Source: Chamaea fasciata
Lineage: Eukaryota > Chordata > Aves > Passeriformes > Sylviidae
Direction: 5' to 3'
Assembly (NCBI GenBank): GCA_029207755.1
Contig: JARCOQ010000007.1
Coordinates: 42,179,656-42,243,655, forward strand
DNA: 64,000 nt
Part shown: one piece after another, positions 26,701 to 37,455 of the stretch
Layout of the letters: every line of letters begins with the position of its first letter
Numbering within the stretch: the first letter of the stretch is position 1
Translations under genes and position numbers: made by a program
The notes under the pieces: generated by a model
What the model was told of the DNA's origin: nothing
The model's input: the letters and a program-made list of their open reading frames with translations, nothing else
The model's database searches: none

Positions 26701-28179
26701 TATACAAAATCAGGAGATTATGATGTGTCTTTTTGAAGGTAGTACTGGCCCATGAGCTACCAGTTTGAAGTGGTTATGCTCTGCATGTAATTTAAATTTG
26801 AGAAACCCACATATTTCTTTGTCTAGGAAAGATAAAAATAAATTACAAATGTTATAAAGGAAGATTTTAACTGGACACATTTTTAGTTTGAACGCCTTCC
26901 ACTGAAGATAATGTTGCTGTTTATATTAGAAAATTGTGTCTTCTGATAAAATAAATATCTGAAGTTTAGTCTTATAAATGGTAAGAAGATTTCTGCTTTA
27001 TCTCATTTTGTCATCTTTTCTGCTTCTTTTTTTTCTTCAAAGGAAAAGGGAGGATGAAAATACAGACCAAGTGTAGGAATAAGTAATACATCTAGACATT
27101 AGAATTCTAACATAATTTGGGTGATTAAATATAAATATTGTAATTATTTTATTACTTTTTCATTATGAAAAATCTGAGAAGTTTAAAAGCCATTGTAGGG
27201 TGGAATTTTTTAAATCTTTTATACTTTTTTTTTCAATAAATGTGACATTTTGAACCTGTTGTGCTCCTTGATGTATTCTGGCCACTCATTGATGGTCTTT
27301 TTTCCTACACTGGGACATTTTTACTAGTGTTTGAGGCTCATTAGTGAGAAGCTGGGCAAACCCTGAAACTTCCAGAACCCTGATGCAGGAATCTGCTGTC
27401 CATTCAGGCTGGAATTTGTACCCATCTATTTAGGGAGACTGTAATTAGGTTAACTTGTGTTCTGGTGTGAAAAAAGACCATTGTGATTTTATGATACGGA
27501 ACTGCAATCTGTTTGTTTTATCCATTCTTTAAGTGTTAGTATAGGTTATCTTTGCATGTAGACTGGTATTACATGAATTCCCTGGAGCTTCTTTCACTTT
27601 TATGGTGTACTTAATTCTTCTTTGGTACAAGGGCATGAATGGTGTTTGGTGGATCAGCATAAATTGCATATTATTAATTCCAAAACAACTATATCCATTT
27701 TCTGAAGGAGAGTCTTAGATTATTAATATTGTAATGAAGTACAAAGCAGTTTGAGGATAGTGATATTTATTCAGAGGAGCAGTGGGATTCCACAGAGATG
27801 AACAGGACCATTGCAAAAAGCAGATACATTCTATTTTGTTGTATTTTCTCATCTTCTTATTGTAATATGACTAAATATAGAACACATGGTAGTTACAAAC
27901 ACAGGGAATCCAAGCCTGCATTCCTTTTTTGTTGTTCTTGAAATGTTCCCACATGCATACACATGCTGTCTGCTTTGCTTTGTTGGTATTTTCTTTACAG
28001 TCTGACAAGGCTGTGTCACTAGCATTGTCCACCAATTTGCAAAATAATATTTTGAATCTTGACAATGTGTATCATCCTCTGGACCATTTCTTTTTTGCTT
28101 GTGAAAGCCCATGTTCCTATAATAAATGGCTCTGTTTTAAATACGGTATAATTTCTGATTAGTATACAATTATATACTA
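20791..28179. other. Intronic sequence without recognised genes
   Basis: Unique intron with one A-rich block (21.2 kb) and one GC-richer island (about 24350-24540, discussed in findings). No exon, RNA gene or clear transposon was recognised. Confidence 0.55.
21156..21272. repeat. A-rich CAAA/CCAAA low-complexity block
   Basis: About 115 bases of A runs separated by single or double C, such as AACCAAACCAAACCAAAAC. There is no fixed period. The minus-strand frame across it is Phe/Trp/Cys-rich and not a gene. Confidence 0.85.
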
Positions 28180-28322
28180 TGAGGGTAGTGAGGGACTGGA
28201 ACAGGTTGTCTAATGAAATGGTGGCTGCCCCATCTCTGGAAGTGTTTGAGGCCAGGTTGGACGGGGCTTGGAGCGATTTGGTCTCCTGGAAGGTGCCCCT
28301 GTGTAGAGGTGCAGAAATGAGG
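28180..28322 (+). mobile_element. CR1 LINE 3'-region fragment
   Basis: The stretch GTAGTGAGGGACTGGAACAG, then CTGCCCCATCTCTGGAAGTG, TTTGAGGCCAGGTTGGACGG and GGCTTGGAGCGATTTGGTCT follows the conserved C-terminal coding and 3' UTR pattern of avian CR1 (VVRDWNRLSNEMV, APSLEVFEARLDGAW). The copy breaks off after AAGGTGCCCCTG, before the terminal octamer-type repeats. It belongs to a different CR1 subgroup from the copies at 1.5 and 46 kb. Confidence 0.85.
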
Positions 28323-31175
28323 AAGGTGGTCAACAGTTTGGTCTGTCAGACCATGCTGCTTTGGTTTTAATTCCTTTTATCAGAAGTCAGCTGTATCTGC
28401 CTTCCAAGCCCAAACTCCCATGCCATATGCTGCCAGTACTGTCTTCCATCTGCCTGAAGGCACAGACAACAGCCGTAATAGCTGGCCACAGACATCCATC
28501 ACCCTTACTGCTCCTTCAGTTTGTATTTTACAAGATCAGCCTGTTGCGAGTTTATTGTCTCTCCCAATCAACTCATCAGATGCCTAAATTTTGTAGGAAG
28601 GAGAAAATACGGAGAGTTGGGGCTGTGGTCATATAATTGCGAAAAGATAAGGCACATATTACTCTTATTCCCCTAAACAAAATGGCAGTTCTTTAAAATT
28701 TGATTTTTAAAGGCTATGTTATTTTTGTGCTGAACATACAGTATCAAGCTAAATCCTTTTTCAGATCTGGGTCCTCTGTAGGGCTTTCTCCTGAGTAGAA
28801 GTGTCAGAGTTTGACCTACTAATTTCAGCAGCCTGCTGACAAAATAATGAATGAACAGAGGAACTCTGTTCTTGCACTTGGGTAATATTTACTGAGTGTT
28901 GCTAAATCACAAAGTGCTGGACAAAAGCTAGGAAATTTTTCTTTCCAGTATGTAAGCATAAAGTGTATAGTCTAAATCACAATAGTCTTGTATCTTTAAA
29001 TTCCTTTGGCTGCTCTAGTTTATTCACAAAAATTCTTCTTTCATCAGGGAATAGACACGTTAGAGCTGACTTTGTACTGGTCTTACCTCCCATACCCTGA
29101 GCTTCCTTTACCTCAGTGCTCCTAATGGTAGCTACACTAATTTCTGAATAAAGGGTTGTCTGTAAAGGTGGTCTGTGTCCCTGCATGTAGGCCTGATGAA
29201 ACAGCTTCCCATGGAAGTTAATGTGAATAAGTGAGTGGCCGTAGGGACAAGGGAGGTTGAGTAATGGAATACATCCTTATCCTAAGTTCTTTTGTGTTTC
29301 TCTCCTACTGATTCCAAAGTATCCTAGAACCTAGGGGACACTCATCTTCTAAGCACTGCTGGTATTACAGTAGGATTAGGATCTCAGCACAGTCCTGAGG
29401 CAGGAGTTTCCTTTGATAGATGTAAAGGCTGTCCTTTTACATCTCATAACATTTTCCCTAGAAAGTGCAGAGAAGAAGATATCAGGAAGAAACATGGAAG
29501 CTGAAATTGTGATATTAACCTTCTCCTTACTCACTACTCCTTCCTACACCTACTATGCAAAAAAAAAAAAATCAGTACTGGAAGTACTTCAGCTTTTTTT
29601 TGTGACATCCATTCCAAATAAACAAGTTTCTATTTGACATCAGCAGTTCTGTTTTAACTAACATAATACAAACTTGGCAAGGAGCTCAGCTGATACTACT
29701 TTGCCAAACAGTAAGTAAATTCTGCAACACAAAATAAATATGTAAATAGCTAAGTTGTAATTTTTTCCCAGCGGTCTATCTTGATTTTATAAAATTCTCA
29801 TCTTTGTAGGAAAAGTCAGTCCTGATGTGAGGTGCTTTTTCCAACAAGTTTCAGATGCAGGCTTTTGACCTATTTAATAGTGTAACCTATAAGTTTATAA
29901 AACATGGGTGTTTGAAGTGTTCCTTGGCAGCAAAGTAAAGGTAGGGTAAATTGCTAGGCAATGGCTTAAGAGTGAAAGGAATTTCAGTTATTTACTCTGT
30001 TCCTGTAACTTATTGTTCCTGCAAAATTTTGTCTAGTCATTTATCTTTGTCTCTGCTTTCCAGCATGCAAATGGTACTGGTGCCCTCTTTTGTGAACTAT
30101 GTCTTCAAACCATTATGTTTTCCTTTTCTCTTTTTCCATTTCTAATATTCCACTATTTCTTATTAATCAGTGCTCTGACATACAATCTGTAAACTATTAA
30201 ATTATTTTGAGTAATTAGAGTATTTTCATTAGAAATATAAGTTTCCTATACTGCAGTGTTCGTGTGTTTTTAATGTTCTACTTATATTAAACATCTTTGA
30301 TTAAGGATTGGAGAGGCCATCAGATGGAGTCCAGTCATATCTCAAAAGCCACACTATACTAACTCAAAACAAAAAATCTGCCATTTTAAGAAAGCAAGCT
30401 TTTCAAAACTAGAAATAAGCTGTTATTAAATTGAAGTATTGTTTATGTTTGTAAATCCTCACATTTCTCTCTTTTTCTTGTTGGATTGGAGAGACTTATT
30501 GAACCTTAGTTCAAACTTCTTGCTTGTCTGGTAAAGAAGACTACTTTGGCTACAATATGCTGTTGATATTATGCAGTTCATGGAATCTGTTTCATAGATT
30601 TCAAAAGGAACATAGAATATAATCCCTGGATGCATTAAATTCTATTAGAATTCTATTCTATTAAAATTCTGTAAAGAAAACTCTGAGAAAGGAAAGTGCA
30701 GTAACATTTAGTGCTTAGTCATATAATACTTTTAAATATGTATTTTTGGACCATTCTGAAACCCTAGGATATTCTTTCTGGTTAAGAGAAGAGAGTTTGC
30801 AAGAAAATATACTCTAAGCCAAACCAAGTTTATATAGATTAATTCTGTCCAAAGCCTCTTCACCCTTTGCACTTCTATAGCTATTGTACTTGGATAATTG
30901 GATGGTGGCAAGTTGCTATTTGTGATCACCTTTCCTGTCAGAATGCTGTTCCCTTTTTTAATGCCATCTTCTTGACAAGTGCTCACTTTTCTGTTGGTTA
31001 TGGGTGGAGGCAGACAGCTCTGATTGCTATTACTGAATAATATATGCTGTGCCTTTAGTTCACTGACATCTCACAATTGTACCAATGCTTTCGATAAGGA
31101 AGCCTAGTAGTTAAGGTACATGGTTTATTTCACGCAGCCTGTAAGTATCAGATCTTAAATTCCTTATTTTGTGTT
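28323..31175. other. Intronic sequence without recognised genes
   Basis: Unique AT-rich intron between a CR1 fragment and the solo LTR. A short A12 run lies at about 29560. Nothing else was classified. Confidence 0.6.
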
Positions 31176-31740
31176 TGTATCGGGTTTGCACGGCAGGGTT
31201 TGGTGTCAGGGGGCTACAGAGGTGTCTTCTGTGAGGAACTGTCAGAAGCTTGCCCCGTGTCTGACAGAGCTAATGCCAGCCAGTTCAAAGACTAGGACCT
31301 GCTGCTGGCCAAGGCTGTCCACAACAGTGATATAACCTCTGTGAAAATATGGTTTAAAAAGGGGGGGGGGGGGAATTGCTGAGCAGGAGCAATGGCAGTG
31401 GGGTAGAGCCTGTGGTAAAGCCTGTGGTGAGGCAGGCAGCAGGGTGGGGGTAGGGAATTCAAGAGTAAATTTAAGTCCTGGAAGAAGGGAGAGTCAAGGA
31501 GAAGGTGTTTTTAAGATTTATTTCTCATTATCCTACTCTGATTTGATTGGTAATAAATTCAACTAATTTCCCTAAGTTGAGACTGTTTTGCAAGTGACAG
31601 CAACCCATGGGTGATCTCTCCCTGCCCTTATCTCAACTCATGAGCTTTTTGTTTTATTTCTTCTCCTTGTCCTGCTGAATTGGAGAAGTGATAGAGAGGC
31701 TTTGGTGAGTAGCTGGTGTTCAGCGAGGTTCAAACCACCA
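31176..31740 (+). mobile_element. Solo LTR-like element, internally shortened, of an avian endogenous retrovirus
   Basis: The segment begins TGTATCGGGTTTGCACGGCA and ends near GCGAGGTTCAAACCACCA, matching in order the ends of an LTR family that I recognise from songbird genomes. Inside are GGGCTACAGAGGTGTCTTCT, GACAGAGCTAATGCCAGCCA, a TTTAAAAA box followed by G13 (31361-31373), AGATTTATTTCTCATTATCC, and AATAAA at 31552-31557, which fits the LTR polyadenylation signal. It is about 0.57 kb, shorter than the form I remember, and appears to lack a GC-rich block near 31.4 kb. No internal viral genes are attached, so it reads as a solo LTR. I could not find a clean target-site duplication. The family assignment is from memory. 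Confidence 0.7.
31356..31373 (+). repeat. A5-G13 homopolymer junction inside the LTR
   Basis: Five A are followed by 13 G (31361-31373), inside the solo LTR shortly after its TTTAAAAA box. Related LTRs, as I remember them, carry a shorter mixed G/A tract at this place, so the run has probably expanded after insertion. Confidence 0.9.
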
Positions 31741-33370
31741 GAGTGTGACTGCCACTTTGGCTTCTGCTGGCATAAATTGTTGGCAATGTTACCCAGTGGA
31801 TTGAAACCCCAGGGGAGATATTGTGAGATGAATGGACATATTTCCTCCTGGAACATCTCTGCTTTGGAGCAAGTTCCTTGTTCTTGTGCCCTACTAAAAT
31901 CTGACTTACTACTGCAGTCATTTCTTTATTGAGTGAATGTGACATTTTAGCAGCTGATCGTGTTTTTTTCTGAAGAGTGAGTTGCAGAGCAGCTCTTACA
32001 AAGTAAAGGCCTGCTTTTAATCAGTCAACTTCTGTAATTCTGGAAGAGTGCAGCAGCTTGAGCATACTTCAAGTTTAAAATGCAACACACAATATGCATT
32101 GGCTCCCTTCTCTAGGAAAACTGAAGCTGGTGTCAACGCTCAGAATGGTTCCTGTTTCTGACCTAGTGCAGAATCATATCTACAAGGTATAATTTCACAA
32201 AACTTTCAAGGATTTACTTGAAAGAATTTGCTGTCAGAATATTTAGTCCTAATAGTTTGAGTTCACACCATCAGATAGGGCATTTTTTATGATGCGTATT
32301 TTAATCTGTCAGAACAAATTAGCCATCTGAATAATGTATTTGCCAGTGAGCCAGTAGACAGATATCGCCTTTTAAATTTGTTTTCCTTAGGAAATGCCCC
32401 TTTTCAGCATGCTGCTTATTTCTGTTTCTTTACTTGCAGTATGATATCCCTAAATGAATGGGATTTAGCAGCCCCGTGGCTGGAGTTTGACCAGCTGTGT
32501 AATAGCAATTGTTTTTTGCAGATTGTATGGTCTAAACACACCTGCGTGTGTTTTTTGTAACATTTTACTTCCTGTTAATTGACTGGCAGTGTATTGGTGC
32601 TATCCTAGGTAACAGGAAAAAAGACTTAATTGGGCATACAGTCCTAGGCACTGAATGGCACGGAAGGAAGCCTCCCTTTTAAGACTGCTGAATATCGCTG
32701 ATCACCAGGCTTTGCAGGTGTCAGATATAAGAGCAACAAGATCTGCCACAGGATTCCCCAGATTTGAGGAAACAGGTTTAGGGTGAGCTTAGTACAAGCC
32801 TCATCATGGTAATGATGATACTGTAAATCAGGATACCCTGCTTGATATTAATTAACTGTAGTGCAACAACATCTGGAGGCTCCACTGGGGCAGATAGCAT
32901 ACAAATATACTGTTTGATAAGCCTTTTGATAATGTGACTTCACTTTATAAAAAGGCAAGCTGGAGAGAGAGAAATAAAAGTGTCTTTTTCAAGGTACTGG
33001 AGAGCAGCAGTAGAAAAAAAAATCATTTCTTTCAACCCTGTACTCTGTTTAGCTAGTCTTGATTACCTCTGTGAGTGAGTTAAAATTTAAAGGTCTCAAT
33101 CTGCACTAATGGTATCCCCTTACATGAAATATGTAAGCTTCTCGTGCAATATTATTTCCTAAGTGTAATTCTGCTGATATTATGTATTGATGTTACCTAA
33201 ACTAGTTCAATGATATGTAAAGCTCTTTTCTGATGTGGGGTATCTAGGCTGAAATAAATAAGTACCTTCTGTTTTTCATGTCTTTTCTTGGGGAAAATAT
33301 CTTGTGTGTGTTGTTGTATATAATGAGTCTCTCATGACCCTGGTGTAACTGTCATGAAATTGAGCTTGTC

Positions 33371-33395
33371 TTTTTTTTTTTTTTTTTTTTTTTTT
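33371..33395. repeat. T25 homopolymer
   Basis: Twenty-five T in a row, flanked by a small direct repeat GCTTGTC on each side (33364-33370 and 33396-33402). Confidence 0.97.
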
Positions 33396-36121
33396 GCTTG
33401 TCTTCAGGGTAGTTTTGTTTATAATAGAAACTTTTACTAGATAAAAGGCAAAGATTGAAAGATGGAAACATGCAGGGAGAGACAGAGATTATTCTGTAAT
33501 ATTGCAAAGGTGTTTGGTCAAAAAAAGTTCAAGAACATGAGTAAGACGTACTTTAGTAGCAGTGTGTTGCTGTGCTACAATTTCATGTAGTACAGGCCAT
33601 TAAAGAAGTATTTTATTACCGTCTGTGTCCCACATAAACATTCAATTGGCAAAAAATGAAGGGCAGTTTGGAAAATTTGTTAAACTCTTAACAATGAAAC
33701 TGGTGTAAATTTTACTTTAGCCGAATAATGTAATTTCTCCAACCAAGGAGTAGAGATCGTCTTTCAATACAAGGAACGCTCTCAGAGTGCACTCCTGAAT
33801 TAGGCTGTTGATCATGGTGAATGAGCCTCAAATGTGAGCCCTCATGGTAAGATTGTGTAATTTCTGTAAACTAAAGTTAAAAATTTCTGGTGTCTCCACT
33901 TGAAAAAAGGTATAAGTAAACTGAAGGAGTTTCAGGGCCAAGGGGAAGTTTAAATGAAAGACTGGAAAACCTGCTTTTAAGGAAGAAACTCAGAGAGCTC
34001 AGTGGTTTTCTCTTATGCTCTGTAAAATTGAGGAGAGAGTTTGCAGTCAAGAAAAGATGAAGCTGGAACCCTAAGTCTTTTGCTTTAGGAATTTTTTGCT
34101 CTGAGGATGGACTAAAGGCAGCAATGTGACTGTGACAGATGTTTATCTAAGCTTCCTTTCCTAAACCTTCAAAGGAAAAGATGAGATTTTCATTCATATT
34201 TCCCAATTTCATTTTTTCACCAATTCTTTAAATGAACAGGAATCAGTAGCGACTTTCAAGAAAATTTTGGCTTGATCACAGACTTACAAGTCATTTATGG
34301 CAGTGTGATGCTAGATGGTGTTTCAGTATAGGCAGTAGTAGTTAAACAATAATGATCTGCTTTTTAGGAAGACCTGAGCACAAGGTTGTATTCATATTGC
34401 TGTATTCAATAGCCCTTGATTGTTCCCAAGAATTTGGTACTTTTTTTGCTTAAATCTAATTGTCAAATGCTTTTCTTATATATTTGTAGTTCTTTGAGTT
34501 ATAAAGAACTAGCGCTGAATCATTGCTTCGTGACTATATACACAGTTTCAAGTGTACTACTTTTTGGAAACTTTTATATCTCCTCTTTTTCTTTTTGAGA
34601 TGGCCTCAAAAAGATCTGTGTACTGTGTTCAAGAATTTAAGTCAAAGGTCCACCCTTAACTTATAATAGAGCTTTTCCTTTTGTACACTGTTCCTTTTCA
34701 TTATAGTTCTTGAATTCCACTTGCCTTTTTGACCGTGTTCAACACTAGGCCAGTCTCATCAAAGTAGCAACTGTAATGAATCCAAGCCTTCTTTCCTTAG
34801 CTGCAAATCACAAATGCTGCTCTAAAATATATCCTGTAGTTTAAAAAGGAATCAATTCAGACAAGATATATGACCTCCTATAAAATTTTAGAGCAGAGTA
34901 GATTATAACAATTGTCCTTTCTAGCCTTATAAATTATGTATTGCTGAGTACTGCTTCTTTTAAAAACCATGCCCCCAAAGGATAATAATTTCTATTTATT
35001 TTATCCTCTCTGTGTGTGTGTGATTATTTCTGATAAATAGGTTTTAACTGGCATTGAGTAGAATTGGTTGAGCAGCTTAAAGAAGCAGTAACATATATAA
35101 CAAAAATTGACCTACTGCTCCTTATAACAGCCTTTAAAAATCAAACAAAATTAGCTGACTTGTGTACTTCCTTTCCCCTTAACAACATCTTTTTTCCTTG
35201 TTTCAAAATAACTGTAAAGTGTTGGCACCCTGATCAAAAGCTTCCAAGTCAGCTGAGCTTCAGTGCCTGTCATTTCTCTCAGAAAACTCTGCTGGTTTTG
35301 TTGATTATCATATTTGCCAGGGTGGCAATACTGATTCTTGAGCATCACTGTTTGGATAAAGGCAGACTTCATTCAGTAAACTCTCCCTTTACCCAGCCCA
35401 AGGGTTTTTTAGATATTGAATGCTGATTTCAGACTTACCTCTCAGTGATCTTAAAAACAGTACTAAATATGGCCAGCCGGAGAAGAGTAGAACTAACTGC
35501 CTTATACTCGGCCGCATACAAATTCTAATACTTCCCCTTCTTAAATCCATTGGTACATGTATACCAGAAAGATCTGTCCAGCCATGTGCTCAGTTCTAGC
35601 TGCAGCCCGGAAGGGCCCTCTAAGGACTATGCTGGTTTTTACTACCTTTCTAATCTGAAAAGAACTTTTTGAGTTTCTGTTTACACTGAAAGTTCACATA
35701 AAGTAATTTGTAGTTTTAGTAATAAATGAGTGTCCTCTGTGGAATATCATCTATACCTTCAGTTCTCCTGGATAACTCGCAACATTTAGCACTGTGGTGC
35801 AGAGCCCCCTAAACCACAGAGAGTGAGTGATCCTTCAGAGGGACGCACATTCGGAATCCAGTTTGAGGCAAAGCAAAAACAAAAAACAGTCAAAAAAAGC
35901 CCTGAAAGAAACCAAGCAAAGAAAGTCTTAAAGAATAAAGTGAAAAAAAAAAAGAGCAAGAAATAAAAGTTCAATCTCTTTTTAAAAACATGGACTGCTA
36001 GTGTGAGGAGCCTAAACAGAAGCAAGCCATTCCAGGAAGAGCTATTCTCAGGGTTATAAAAAAACAAAGCAATTTTCCTGAATTTAGAGGGTAGTGCAGT
36101 TGAAGTGTATGTGTGTTTGGC

Positions 36122-36170
36122 TTTTTTTTTTTTTGGGGGGGGGGGGGGGGGAGGGGAGGGGAGGGGAGGA
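36122..36170 (+). repeat. T13-G17 homopolymer junction followed by GGGGA repeats
   Basis: A run of 13 T (36122-36134) passes directly into 17 G (36135-36151), then AGGGG units and GGA. The G-rich part contains at least four runs of three or more G separated by single A, a strong potential G-quadruplex on the + strand, which is also the transcribed RNA sense of NRXN3. Exact run lengths may be affected by sequencing error. Confidence 0.95.
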
Positions 36171-37209
36171 AAGGTTTACGAAACCTTCCTACAGTGTGAA
36201 ATGGCTTGTTGTATTACCAAAAGAGCTTGTATCGATTTAAAATCAGAGCAGTGAAACCAGCAGTCATCTGCAGGACAGAGCAACTAGGAGTACTGTCTGC
36301 CAGGTTTGGGCTGATGTCTAGCCGTGTTGGAACCAGCCAGGGTGGGAGGAGGAGGCAGTACATGCAGTACTCACTATTTTAAAAATTATGCAATAAAGTG
36401 AGTGTGAGAAAACACATCCTGGGATTGTAGTCAGATTTTAGGTGTGTTTTATAAATGCTTCCTGTAATTTTACATTTTGCTTCATAAAAATAAACAAAAC
36501 AACACAATAAGATACTGGGATAAACTCTGCTTCCACTCCCAACAGTAGGAATTGAGTTTCTTCAGCAGAATTGCTATTGATTCACATTGATGCAGCTGAG
36601 AGTGGGATCTGTTCTAACACCTGGACTTTTCTCTCTTGGTTTTTGAAATGAAATGCTTTCTGAACACAGGGAAAAATTATATACTTTTAGTGTGGGCAAT
36701 TTAAATTTTAGATTAAGAAAAAGAAATCCTAAGGATAAAGCCCTTTACAGAGCAGAGAGTGCATGTGGCTGTTCATGTATGTGTACCCTCTAACACACTC
36801 TAACTGCTCATCTTACAAAATCACTGCCAACCCCATTTAACTTTCTTTCTACCTGGTCTGCTACATAAAGACAGATGCCTTCAAAATGTAAAGGCATGGA
36901 GAAAGCAAAGGCCTGAAAATTTGCACACAGGACAAGGCTCTACTTCTGCTTGAACGAAGAGAAACAAAAGTTGAAACACCTGCTAAAATGTAAGACCTCA
37001 GACCTGTTCTGAGGTCCCTTCAGAGGAAAGGAACAGGTTTTGAAGGAGTTGAATGTAGAAGCTGAGGAAAACTTAGGACCTCTCCTCTGAGATTGTAGTT
37101 CCTCTCAGGGGTGAAATGTTTGGATTGGCAGTATATAATCAATGTTTAAGTAAAATATGTCTGGATTTTCAAGGCCTGTAGAGCTTGGAAAGATAGACAT
37201 CTATAACTC

Positions 37210-37335
37210 CTGTCACAGATAAAGAATCTGGTTTACAGAAAGGTAAAAGAAAAGGTTGCCCAAAGTGAACCGATGCTTGCAGGCAAGCAATAAATTGCTG
37301 ATCTCCTGATCCAGGCTGTAGATTAGCTCTTGTGT
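37210..37335 (-). mobile_element. Possible MIR-like ancient SINE, antisense
   Basis: The + strand blocks CACAGATAAAGAATCTGG, TTTACAGAAAGGTAAAAGAA, AAGGTTGCCCAAAGTGAACC, GCAGGCAAGCAATAAATTGC and GATCTCCTGATCCAGGCTG follow the reverse complement of a MIR core (TTTACAGATGAGGAAACTGA, CTTGCCCAAGGTCACACAGC, GCTAGTAAGTGGCAGAGC, then a description of CCAGG). Divergence is high, so this is weaker than the copy at 54.5 kb. Confidence 0.4.
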
Positions 37336-37434
37336 CATTTAATAATGTTGAAAATGTTTGGTAATTGTGTCTGTACCAAACTGTTACCAGGAGTCTGTGT
37401 AGAGTGGACAGGTCAAGGAGAAGCCTTGTACAAC

Positions 37435-37455
37435 TTTTTTTTTTTTTTTTTTTTT
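37435..37455. repeat. T21 homopolymer
   Basis: Twenty-one T in a row. It ends in TTTTTCAG, which looks like a splice acceptor, but no coding exon follows. Confidence 0.95.
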
